A stretch of 64,000 bases of DNA from Arenibacter sp. P308M17. Lineage in GTDB: Bacteria > Bacteroidota > Bacteroidia > Flavobacteriales > Flavobacteriaceae. Numbering within the stretch: position 1 is the stretch's first letter; each line of letters starts with the position of its first letter. Positions 8,741-16,225 of this stretch are shown piece by piece. A program made the position numbers and the translations under genes. The notes below the pieces were generated by a model. That model was not told the origin of the DNA. It saw only the letters and a list, made by a program, of their open reading frames with translations, and ran no database searches. The stretch spans positions 1-64,000 of the forward strand of contig NZ_QVON01000001.1 in assembly GCF_003426735.1 (NCBI RefSeq), in the 5' to 3' direction.

Positions 8741-9784
8741 TTATTTATACTGCCTCTCATAATACTCCCGATAATCCCCGGAGGTTACATGGGCCAACCA
8801 TTCTTCATTGGCCAAATACCAGTCAATGGTCCTTGCCAAACCTTCTTCAAAGGTAACGGATGGTTCCCAACCCAATTCGGTATTAATTTTAGTGGCATCT
8901 ATGGCATAACGCAGGTCGTGCCCTGGCCTGTCTTTGACGTACGTAATTAGTTTTTCACTTTCGCCCGTGGATCTTCCCAATTTTTCGTCCATTTGTTGGC
9001 AAAGTAATTTTACAAGGTCTATGTTCTTCCATTCATTGAATCCTCCAATATTATAGGTTTCTGCATTTATCCCCTTATGGAATAATAGGTCTATGGCCCT
9101 TGCATGGTCTTCCACATATAACCAATCCCTGGTATAATTTCCATCCCCATATACCGGCAAGGGTTTATTGTGAATAATGTTATTTATGAATAGGGGAATT
9201 AATTTTTCCGGAAAGTGGTTGGGACCGTAATTGTTGGAACAATTACTGATTACATACGGCAAGCCATAGGTTTCGCCATAGGCCCTTACAAAATGGTCGG
9301 AACTGGCTTTGGATGCCGAATAGGGGGAGTTGGGGTCGTAGGCCGTGGTTTCCGTAAACAATCCTGTTTTCCCTAAGGAACCATAGACCTCATCGGTACT
9401 TACATGATAAAACCGTTTGCTATTGTATTTCCCTTTCCATAACTGTTTAAAGGCATTTAACAGGTTTACGGTACCTATTACATTGGTTTTTACAAAAGCC
9501 AATGGATCGGTTATAGATCTGTCTACATGGGATTCCGCGGCCAAATGGATTACACCGTCAAATGTGTACTTTAAGAAAAGGGAATCAATACATTCGGCAT
9601 TCGTAATATCCCCTTTTATAAACGTATAATTTTTAGCATCTTCAATATCCCTAAGATTCTCCAAATTGCCAGCATAGGTCAGGGCATCCAAATTAAAGAT
9701 GTGATAATTGGGATATGCGTTTACTAGTCTTCTGACAACATGGGAACCAATAAACCCGGCCCCACCCGTAATCAATATTTTCAT
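8741..9784 (-). CDS. rfbB: dTDP-glucose 4,6-dehydratase
   Basis: The 347-residue extended short-chain dehydrogenase shows ILITGGAGFIGSHVVRR at the N-terminus, HLAAESHVDRSI, the catalytic STDEVYGSL and YSASKASSDH (Tyr-x3-Lys), and the substrate-binding NCSNNYGPNHFPEKLIPL. It converts dTDP-glucose to dTDP-4-keto-6-deoxyglucose, the second step towards dTDP-L-rhamnose. It lies 3 bp after the Wzz-like gene and forms the start of the rfbBACD set. Confidence 0.95.
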   Translation of the reverse strand: MKILITGGAGFIGSHVVRRLVNAYPNYHIFNLDALTYAGNLENLRDIEDAKNYTFIKGDITNAECIDSLFLKYTFDGVIHLAAESHVDRSITDPLAFVKTNVIGTVNLLNAFKQLWKGKYNSKRFYHVSTDEVYGSLGKTGLFTETTAYDPNSPYSASKASSDHFVRAYGETYGLPYVISNCSNNYGPNHFPEKLIPLFINNIIHNKPLPVYGDGNYTRDWLYVEDHARAIDLLFHKGINAETYNIGGFNEWKNIDLVKLLCQQMDEKLGRSTGESEKLITYVKDRPGHDLRYAIDATKINTELGWEPSVTFEEGLARTIDWYLANEEWLAHVTSGDYREYYERQYK

Positions 9785-9787
9785 GTT

Positions 9788-10846
9788 CTATTCTTTTTTA
9801 TAGTTCTTTAAATACTTATTTAAATCCAACATGCTCAAAACCAACAACGCAATCCCGATAAATCCTAGTGGGATCCAAAATTTATAACTGCTCAATATTC
9901 CTTTTACTTCCACCCCCCTTCTAGGGAAAGCTGAGATGACATTTAATATGCTCGACTTATTGGCACGTTCTTCGTTTAAGAGTACCAAGTTCTCTTTTAG
10001 TCGATCTACTTGGTTGATCAAGGCCAATTCCTTGTTTTCCTGGCCTTCGCCTTCACCTAGGTTGATATTGGTGCCCTGCATGGGTTTTTCGGCCTCCTTT
10101 ACCATGACCCGTTTGTACAACTGTTGCAGGGAGTCCACCTCCATTAACTGCTTTTTGTATAGACTGTCCTGCAAATTTATATTTTGGTCACTGATACTCT
10201 GCTGCAACTGGAAATACTCATTTCGGGAAATCGAAATAATAATGGAGGGCTGAATCTTTTTGGCCACGGTATTATTGGACGCAGTCACCGAAATGGTATG
10301 GAACCTGGCATCCATGGAGTTGAAGTTCTTTAAATAGTTCTCCATGTCGATGGCTTTTTTGGTGGTAGAATCCAGACTGCGCACAAACTTATCGAACAAT
10401 TGTACCTTCTGGTTTTCATCCGAATAGGACTCCACTACAAATTCTTTCAGCTTTGATGCTTCAGAAACGCTTACATCCAAGGCTTCTGCCAAGGCGGTAG
10501 AATCTTCCGCTTCTGCCAACTCATTGTAAAAATTAACGTTGTTGTACAATTGCTGCACACTGTTAAAATTGGGTTCCACTACCATAGTGGAAATATAAAT
10601 TGGCTCTTTTACCATATCCAAGTAAATACCCAAGGCCAAACCTACCACGGCAGCAACCACAAATTTTATAAAATGCTTTTGTATAAAAAGCAGGAACAGG
10701 ATAATGATATGGAAAATACTTTTGAAAATATTCCCTATAAAACGGAAAAATTTCTTGAATCCGTTTCCTATTAATTGAAACAGTTGCCCCAAATCTACTT
10801 CTTCTGAAGAAGATGGACTGCTATTTGTTGGTTGTTGATTAGCCAT
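9788..10846 (-). CDS. Wzz-like chain-length/assembly membrane protein
   Basis: The 352-residue protein has a polar Ser/Pro-rich N-terminus, an amphipathic stretch, a membrane span at about residues 44-80 and a second span near the C-terminus (about residues 322-342) followed by a basic tail. Between the spans lies a periplasmic region with a long coiled coil (about residues 210-300). This is the topology of the polysaccharide co-polymerase (Wzz/chain-length determinant) family. It lacks a C-terminal tyrosine kinase domain. It would set the length of chains made by the Wzy-like protein. It lies 3 bp downstream of the DUF6909-like gene. Confidence 0.65.
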   Translation of the reverse strand: MANQQPTNSSPSSSEEVDLGQLFQLIGNGFKKFFRFIGNIFKSIFHIIILFLLFIQKHFIKFVVAAVVGLALGIYLDMVKEPIYISTMVVEPNFNSVQQLYNNVNFYNELAEAEDSTALAEALDVSVSEASKLKEFVVESYSDENQKVQLFDKFVRSLDSTTKKAIDMENYLKNFNSMDARFHTISVTASNNTVAKKIQPSIIISISRNEYFQLQQSISDQNINLQDSLYKKQLMEVDSLQQLYKRVMVKEAEKPMQGTNINLGEGEGQENKELALINQVDRLKENLVLLNEERANKSSILNVISAFPRRGVEVKGILSSYKFWIPLGFIGIALLVLSMLDLNKYLKNYKKE

Positions 10847-10849
10847 AAA

Positions 10850-12535
10850 CTAGGAATTAAATATTTGTGTTAGTATTTTGTCCGTAATTAAATAAGTGGG
10901 TTTTACCCCTGTGGTGCCCAAACCCCCGGAGGCTAATGTGCTACCGGTCTCCAAAGGATTATCGGAGGCGTAGTAGGCATAGCGCACTTTAACGTCTTCC
11001 CGTATACTTTTTCTTATTTTGGAAGCAGATTGTATGGCCTTCTGATAATGAACCCCCTCCATTTCCAAGCCAATCACATTCCAAGTGGATTCATGGAAGA
11101 ATTTTAAGATGTCCCTATTTTGCAATGAAGTTCCCAATACCGTTACCATAGCTCCTTGCAAAACCTTAAGTCCGTTGCCTTCAAAATCCTCTTTTTTTAA
11201 TTCATTGTTAAAAGGATAATTATCGGCCGTGCCCTCAAAAATATGGGCATCCGGAATCATGATGTCCCCTTTCCCCCCTTCCAGAATACCTGCCTTTCCC
11301 ATGATATTTATCGATGCCACATTCAAAAATACCTCTTGGTTTTTTTTGATTCGATAAGGCTTTAACAATTCATCTATGGTTTCATAGGCCTGCTCCCCAA
11401 AAGCATAATCCATTACAAAGATAACTGGTTTTTCATTTTCCGAAGGGTTTGTTGGCCATTGGTAACAACAGGCGTCTTTCCCCAATTTGGCCATGTCAAA
11501 AATTTGTACATCTATATTGGTGCCGGAAACGTCATCAATGGCGATCATCCCGTTCTTTTTGGCTTGGGCAATTACCTTTTCCCTTAAACTGAAATTTTTG
11601 GGGATGCTCAAAGCTTCGTAAATTTCCAATTTTGTTTTGCCCGCAAAGGTTTTGGACAATGCTTTTTTGGCGAACAATGAATTCATTACACTGTGCATAT
11701 TGGCACTAATAATATGGATGGGACGTTCCAATAGACCATGCTCTTGCATTACTTCCTTAATTTTATTTGCCCAGCGCTCCCCATGAATATGATGCCCCAA
11801 ACGCTCCCGTAACATGGGACTGAAGGTAATGGCCCTTTTGTTCCCTGTGGTTTCTTCTTCAATGGCCAATTTGCCCAACCAAAAGACAATTTTTAAAAAA
11901 CGTTCTGGCTCGGAAGTAGTCGATAATTTATGGTGGACTCCCATGACCTCAATGAACGGCCTTCCCAAAATATTGGCCACATGGATTAGAGCCACTTCCC
12001 TTTCCCTTTGGCCAAGTTCCTCTTTAATGACCGCTTCTTCCAATTTTACCCAATCCCTAATTGTTTTATCCGAATCTTCTAGGAGGACTTTTTTACTAAT
12101 TTTTTCCGATTCAATGAACAAAAAAGTGAGATGGGTTAGAATATCGTATATATCGGATCTGCCACGGGTGATCTCAATGTTCATCTGTTCCTCGTCTATC
12201 CTGTAACAGTTTCTTCTTCTTTTAGGCGGGATTATTGGCTTAAATTGGGACCCGGCATAACCTTCATCGGAAGTGAGGTTAATAAACCTGCACTGTTCTA
12301 TGCCTTCCGGTAATCTTTCCAATACATACATCAGCCCATTAAGCTCTGCTTTTTCCTCGGCAACGGAACCGTATATTTCCGGGCGCAGTTGCAAAAGGGA
12401 TTGTCTTAAGGTGGCTCCGGAAACACCAGACGGCTTGTAAAATCCACGGTTAAAAAGATGTCGCATTGTTATGTACAAGCGTTCAATGGCATTGGTGGAA
12501 TCTTGTGCCCTAGTCGTGTTAACGGATTTGCTCAT
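10850..12535 (-). CDS. DUF6909-like conserved protein, nucleoside phosphorylase-like C-terminus
   Basis: This 561-residue soluble protein belongs to a conserved Bacteroidota family that I associate with DUF6909. Residues 1-260 are helical and contain a YRIDEEQMNIEITRGRSDIYD block. The C-terminal half (about residues 380-560) has GKAGIL...GKGDIMIPD, TVLGTS and VIGLEMEGVHYQKAI, followed by YYASDNPL. This order resembles the purine nucleoside phosphorylase/AMP nucleosidase fold, whose MEG motif binds ribose. That link is my inference, and no catalytic role is assigned. The start is supported by a TAGTTTTG -7 box 15 bases upstream. Wzz-like and rfb genes follow at 3-bp spacing. Confidence 0.6.
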   Translation of the reverse strand: MSKSVNTTRAQDSTNAIERLYITMRHLFNRGFYKPSGVSGATLRQSLLQLRPEIYGSVAEEKAELNGLMYVLERLPEGIEQCRFINLTSDEGYAGSQFKPIIPPKRRRNCYRIDEEQMNIEITRGRSDIYDILTHLTFLFIESEKISKKVLLEDSDKTIRDWVKLEEAVIKEELGQREREVALIHVANILGRPFIEVMGVHHKLSTTSEPERFLKIVFWLGKLAIEEETTGNKRAITFSPMLRERLGHHIHGERWANKIKEVMQEHGLLERPIHIISANMHSVMNSLFAKKALSKTFAGKTKLEIYEALSIPKNFSLREKVIAQAKKNGMIAIDDVSGTNIDVQIFDMAKLGKDACCYQWPTNPSENEKPVIFVMDYAFGEQAYETIDELLKPYRIKKNQEVFLNVASINIMGKAGILEGGKGDIMIPDAHIFEGTADNYPFNNELKKEDFEGNGLKVLQGAMVTVLGTSLQNRDILKFFHESTWNVIGLEMEGVHYQKAIQSASKIRKSIREDVKVRYAYYASDNPLETGSTLASGGLGTTGVKPTYLITDKILTQIFNS

Positions 12536-12549
12536 AAGCAGATTTCGTG

Positions 12550-12557
12550 CAAAACTA
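12550..12557 (-). promoter_or_regulatory. Bacteroidota -7 promoter box
   Basis: On the minus strand the sequence reads TAGTTTTG, matching the TAnnTTTG -7 consensus of the primary sigma factor of Bacteroidota. It ends 14 bases before the ATG of the DUF6909-like gene. No clear -33 TTTG was found at the usual distance. Confidence 0.45.
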
Positions 12558-12659
12558 CAATTTATATTGTTTATTTTAATTTCTAGGATTTTTTTCTACA
12601 ATCCTTCAATTGAAGATACAGAAAAGCTGACCCTTACTTCATTTGCTCCTAAAAAGAAA

Positions 12660-12689
12660 ACAAAATCCACCTTCCCTAGCCAAGGAAGG
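12660..12689 (-). terminator. Possible terminator after the GH3-family gene
   Basis: On the minus strand a CCTTCC/GGAAGG stem (12670-12675 with 12684-12689) is followed by a T-rich run continuing towards 12640. It lies about 200 bases after the GH3 stop codon and before the promoter of the next gene. The stem is short, so the call is tentative. Confidence 0.35.
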
Positions 12690-12707
12690 AGTCCACATGG
12701 CAGTTTT

Positions 12708-12860
12708 TGTTAACGAGTTTCATTTTGTTTTCTTCATAACTAGTAACTCCATCAGTTCGTAACTGAGTTATGTTGTTATCTAGTTATGCTGTTATCGAGT
12801 TTTCTTTTGTTTTCTTCATCAATATGTAACTCCATCACTTCGCTACCAAGTAGCTCACTT
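12708..12860. repeat. Head-to-head octamer tandem array (site B)
   Basis: The gap between the GH3 and DUF6909-like genes contains octamers in exact register from 12743: gtaactcc, atcagttc, gtaactga, gttatgtt, gttatcta, gttatgct, gttatcga. The orientation flips at TAACTGAGTTA (12760-12770). A second partial run (gtaactcc, atcacttc, gctaccaa, gtagctca) follows at 12826-12857. The leader (acgagtttcattttg) and the array are homologous to site A. Apart from the possible terminator, the rest of the 12536-12890 gap shows nothing that I can assign. Confidence 0.8.
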
Positions 12861-12890
12861 GAACCGTATTAAGTTCAAAACAGTAGGAAA

Positions 12891-14387
12891 CTATACCATA
12901 AATTTCCTCAAGGCATCGGCTACTTGCCGGTCATTGGACAAACGCTGCACTTTGTTCTGACCTCCCAGCCTTCCGATAGACTTCATATATTCTTGGAACC
13001 CGTCTTTTTTTATCGGCGTAATTTTTAAAGTTTGAAGAATTTTACCTTCTATTAAATCAAAATAATAGGTATTTTGTTCTTGTAATGTCTTATCCAGAAT
13101 TTTCACGAATTTTATGATGTCAGATGGGGGATGTTCAAATTCGATCAGCCATTCGTGATAGGGAAGTTCCTTTTCTTCCGGATTAATTTGCGGGGCTACC
13201 GTAAATTCGTTTATACGGGCATCGGTACCTTCTATGGCCCGTTTCATGGCTTCTTCTACCTCTTTGCCTATTACATGCTCCCCAAAGGCAGAGATAAAAT
13301 GTTTAATTCTTCCGGAAACAATTATTTTATAAGGCTTCAATGAAATAAACTGAATGGTATCCCCTATATTATATCCCCATAGACCGGCATTGGTAGATAT
13401 GATCATGACGTAATTTACTCCCATCTCTACATCTATAAGGGTAATTCGCTTGGGGCTTTCACTAAAGAACTCATCTGCCCTGACAAATTCATAAAAGATG
13501 CCGGAATTCAATAATAAGAGCATTCCTTTTTCCTTTTGTGAATTTTGATAGGCAAAGAAACCTTCACTGGCCGGGAAGAGTTCTATACTATCTACTCTTC
13601 GCCCTATGAGATTTTCAAATTTGGCCCTATAGGGCTCGTAGTTTACCCCACCATAAATGAAGAGTTGAAGATTTTTGAACAGATCTCCTATTTTTTTGTC
13701 GGTCCTAATGTTCAGCTTTTCAAAATACATTTGAACCCAGGAAGGGATTCCTGCTATGACCGTCATGTTCTCGTTCACCGTTTCCTCCACAATTTTATTT
13801 ACCTTGGTGTCCCAATCCTCCAAACAATTGGTCTCCCAGCTTGGCAATCGGTTTTTTTGGAGGTAATTGGGAACATAGTGGGCGGAGATCCCGGATAATC
13901 TTCCAATTTTAATCCCATTTTTTTCTTTCATTTCGGGACTTCCCTGAAGAAAAATCATTTTTCCGTTCACAAAATCTGCATTTCCGGTTTCATGAATATA
14001 ATTCAAAATGGCGTTTCGGGAGGCCTCCACCTGGTATTTAATGGATTCGTGGGTAATGGGAATGTATTTAACACCAGAGGTGGTCCCGGAAGTTTTGGCA
14101 AAATAGGCAGGTTTGCCCGGCCACAATACATCTCTCTGGCCGGCTACCACCTTCTCCACATATCCCTTTAATTCTTCATAGTCCCTTATAGGCACGTTTT
14201 CAACAAATTGGGAATGGGTTTTTATCTGCGAAAAATTATGGTCCTTGCCAAAGTCGGTGTATTGGGCAATGGATATCAAGGATTGGAATACCTCTTCCTG
14301 GGTTTGATGGGGATTATTTACCCATTTGGCAGTTTTCTTCGCGATTTTCTTGGCAAATATTTTTGCTGCAAATGATTTTAAACTCAT
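12891..14387 (-). CDS. GH3 auxin-responsive promoter family protein (acyl-adenylate enzyme fold)
   Basis: The 498-residue protein contains the ATP-binding motif FAKTSGTTSGVKYIPIT near residue 97. It also contains LFPASEGFFAYQ and GLWGYNIGDTIQF further on, which is the pattern of the GH3 family (PF03321) within the ANL adenylating superfamily. Plant members conjugate amino acids to acyl hormones. Bacterial substrates are unknown. A C-terminal domain of about 120 residues (SGRIKHFISAFGEHV onward) matches the mobile domain of these enzymes. The gene follows the M23 peptidase gene by 6 bp and is probably cotranscribed with it. Confidence 0.85.
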   Translation of the reverse strand: MSLKSFAAKIFAKKIAKKTAKWVNNPHQTQEEVFQSLISIAQYTDFGKDHNFSQIKTHSQFVENVPIRDYEELKGYVEKVVAGQRDVLWPGKPAYFAKTSGTTSGVKYIPITHESIKYQVEASRNAILNYIHETGNADFVNGKMIFLQGSPEMKEKNGIKIGRLSGISAHYVPNYLQKNRLPSWETNCLEDWDTKVNKIVEETVNENMTVIAGIPSWVQMYFEKLNIRTDKKIGDLFKNLQLFIYGGVNYEPYRAKFENLIGRRVDSIELFPASEGFFAYQNSQKEKGMLLLLNSGIFYEFVRADEFFSESPKRITLIDVEMGVNYVMIISTNAGLWGYNIGDTIQFISLKPYKIIVSGRIKHFISAFGEHVIGKEVEEAMKRAIEGTDARINEFTVAPQINPEEKELPYHEWLIEFEHPPSDIIKFVKILDKTLQEQNTYYFDLIEGKILQTLKITPIKKDGFQEYMKSIGRLGGQNKVQRLSNDRQVADALRKFMV

Positions 14388-14393
14388 TGGTAA

Positions 14394-15263
14394 TTATTTA
14401 AAATCTATAAAATTTAGCGGATCTATCGGGCTACCATTGCTCCATAGCTCAAAGTGAAGGTGCGGTCCTGTGGTCAATTCCCCAGTATTCCCTACAGAAG
14501 CAATTACCTCTCCGGATCGTACCACATCGCCCTGTCCTTTGTTTAAGGACCCATTGTGCTTGTAAACGCTTATTAGGCCGTCCATATGCTCTAAGATGAT
14601 TACATATCCTGTTTCTGCCGTCCATTCGGCAAAGATTACGGTGCCGTTGGCTACTGCTTTAATGGGACTGTCCGTGGGAGCAACAATATCTACGGCAAAG
14701 TGCTCGTTTTCGGCATCAAATTCCTGTGATATAGTGCCGGATAAGGGAGAAAAAAGGACCTGTCCTGTACTATTGATATTTCTTTCGAACAAGTTGTATT
14801 TATCCTCCAACGCTACCTGGGCCCTCAGTAAGGAATCCTCCTTGGTGGGGGTTAGATCTATGGTGGAAGGGTCCAATGTGTATTGGTCGAACAGGGAATC
14901 CCTATTAATTTCATTATTTTCTATATCGCCCCGAAGTACTTTTCGTATATTATCTAAATACCTATTGGTATAATTTAATGTTGCTACCAATGAATCCGTT
15001 CTATAGGTAAGTTCGGTGGCCTGTCGCTTCAGTTTAGTGGAAGAATAGCCTGGAATATATTCCCGCAAGGGGGTAAACGCTATTAATAATATGGTGAACC
15101 CGATCAATCCAATAATGAAAAGGGAACCCGTTACAAAAACATTCATTCTGCTAAGTTTAAATGAAATTTTTTCTTCAAAGGTACTTTCATTTAAAATTAC
15201 CAGACGATATTTATGTAGCAGTTTCTGCTTAATTTCCTTTCTTTTCTTTACCTTTTTAGCCAT
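14394..15263 (-). CDS. M23 family peptidase, membrane-anchored
   Basis: From the ATG at 15263 the protein has 289 residues: a basic cytoplasmic N-terminus, one membrane span (about residues 40-62), a linker of about 90 residues and a LytM/M23 domain. The zinc ligands are intact: HFAVDIVAP (His-x3-Asp) and GPHLHFELW (HxH). It is therefore predicted to be an active endopeptidase that cuts peptidoglycan cross-links in the periplasm. An in-frame TTG at 15272 is rejected as the start because it lies inside a promoter-like TATCTTTG box. The GH3 gene follows 6 bp downstream. Confidence 0.87.
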   Translation of the reverse strand: MAKKVKKRKEIKQKLLHKYRLVILNESTFEEKISFKLSRMNVFVTGSLFIIGLIGFTILLIAFTPLREYIPGYSSTKLKRQATELTYRTDSLVATLNYTNRYLDNIRKVLRGDIENNEINRDSLFDQYTLDPSTIDLTPTKEDSLLRAQVALEDKYNLFERNINSTGQVLFSPLSGTISQEFDAENEHFAVDIVAPTDSPIKAVANGTVIFAEWTAETGYVIILEHMDGLISVYKHNGSLNKGQGDVVRSGEVIASVGNTGELTTGPHLHFELWSNGSPIDPLNFIDFK

Positions 15264-15269
15264 ATTGAA

Positions 15270-15277
15270 CAAAGATA
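15270..15277 (-). promoter_or_regulatory. -7 promoter box six bases from the M23 peptidase ATG
   Basis: The minus strand reads TATCTTTG, a perfect TAnnTTTG match, ending six bases before the ATG at 15263. If it is used, transcription would begin at or very near the start codon. No good -33 element was seen. Confidence 0.4.
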
Positions 15278-15433
15278 AGCTTAGTATTTCACTTTAATTC
15301 CTTTCTTGCAGAATTTGATTTTCCATAATAGTTTCATTGCAAAAATGCCTAAAAGAAAAATAAATTCTAATATTAGAATAATTAAAATATATTATAGCCG
15401 TTAAAATTAACAGCAATCTAACATCTTTTTTAG

Positions 15434-15441
15434 TACATTTG
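15434..15441 (+). promoter_or_regulatory. -7 promoter box of tatA
   Basis: TACATTTG matches the Bacteroidota -7 consensus. It lies 21 bases before the tatA ATG at 15463 and overlaps an in-frame TTG (15439), which shows that the TTG is not the start codon. Confidence 0.6.
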
Positions 15442-15462
15442 TTGTTCTTAAATTATTATATC

Positions 15463-15648
15463 ATGATAACTTTAAATACATTCTTAGCCATTGGACCAAT
15501 GCAAATCGCCTTGGTTGTTGCCATTGTCCTACTATTATTTGGAGGAAAAAAAATTCCGGAATTGATGCGTGGACTGGGAAGCGGCATTAAAGAATTTAAA
15601 GATGCTTCCAAGGATGAGGATAAATTGGAAGAAAAAAAGGAAAAATAG
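15463..15648 (+). CDS. tatA: Sec-independent protein translocase subunit TatA
   Basis: The 61-residue protein has a short periplasmic N-terminus, one membrane span (IALVVAIVLLLFGG), the conserved FGGKKIPELMRGLGSGIKEF amphipathic helix and a charged Asp/Glu/Lys tail. This is the standard TatA/E architecture. With TatC it forms the pore that exports folded proteins. It stands alone here with its own promoter, and no tatC is nearby. The ATG at 15463 is chosen over an upstream TTG that overlaps the promoter. Confidence 0.93.
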   Translation: MITLNTFLAIGPMQIALVVAIVLLLFGGKKIPELMRGLGSGIKEFKDASKDEDKLEEKKEK

Positions 15649-16225
15649 GTCATTATTTAAATATTTATAAAGAACATCTGCCATTGCGTGGGTGTTTTTT
15701 TGTTTAAACAGGGCCACCATTCCCTATAAAAGAAGGTATTGAAGAACCTAATAAGTGCTTGATGTGAGGACCGATATTTCTGCCAAGATGGATAGCTGAT
15801 CTATGTTGAAAGGAATATTTCTTTTTATAACCACAAAGCACCAATCGAAATATTAATTTTGTTTCCAAGCTATATTTGTAGAAATTGATGGTCATCTATT
15901 GTATTTAATATTGCGCCGACAATTGATGAAAATGGAATTGATACAGCACTTACGGCATTATACTCCTATCTGCATTACGGTAATCCTTTCTCCTTTATTG
16001 CTGAATAAATTTCTTTAAATGGCCATTACACCAATGAAAAGAAAGTATTCACAACAAATAATTTTTTTGAGGCACTATCCACTTTAGTTTTAGCGTTGAA
16101 AATTAAATATATAAGTTATCGGTAATTTCCAAGTAAATAATGAATTTTACCTATGCCATTATATTTTATAAATATTGGACCCTCAAGGTATTGAAGTTTA
16201 AATCACTTCATTTAATAAAATAAAC
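15649..16225. other. Intergenic region without an assignable gene
   Basis: This 577-base stretch is AT-rich and has stops in all frames. A short open segment at about 15905-16010 (reading NIAPTIDENGIDTALTALYS and ending in a stop) reads like coding sequence but lacks a start and extends only about 35 codons. It may be a decayed gene end. I see no RNA gene and no repeat here. Confidence 0.4.
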
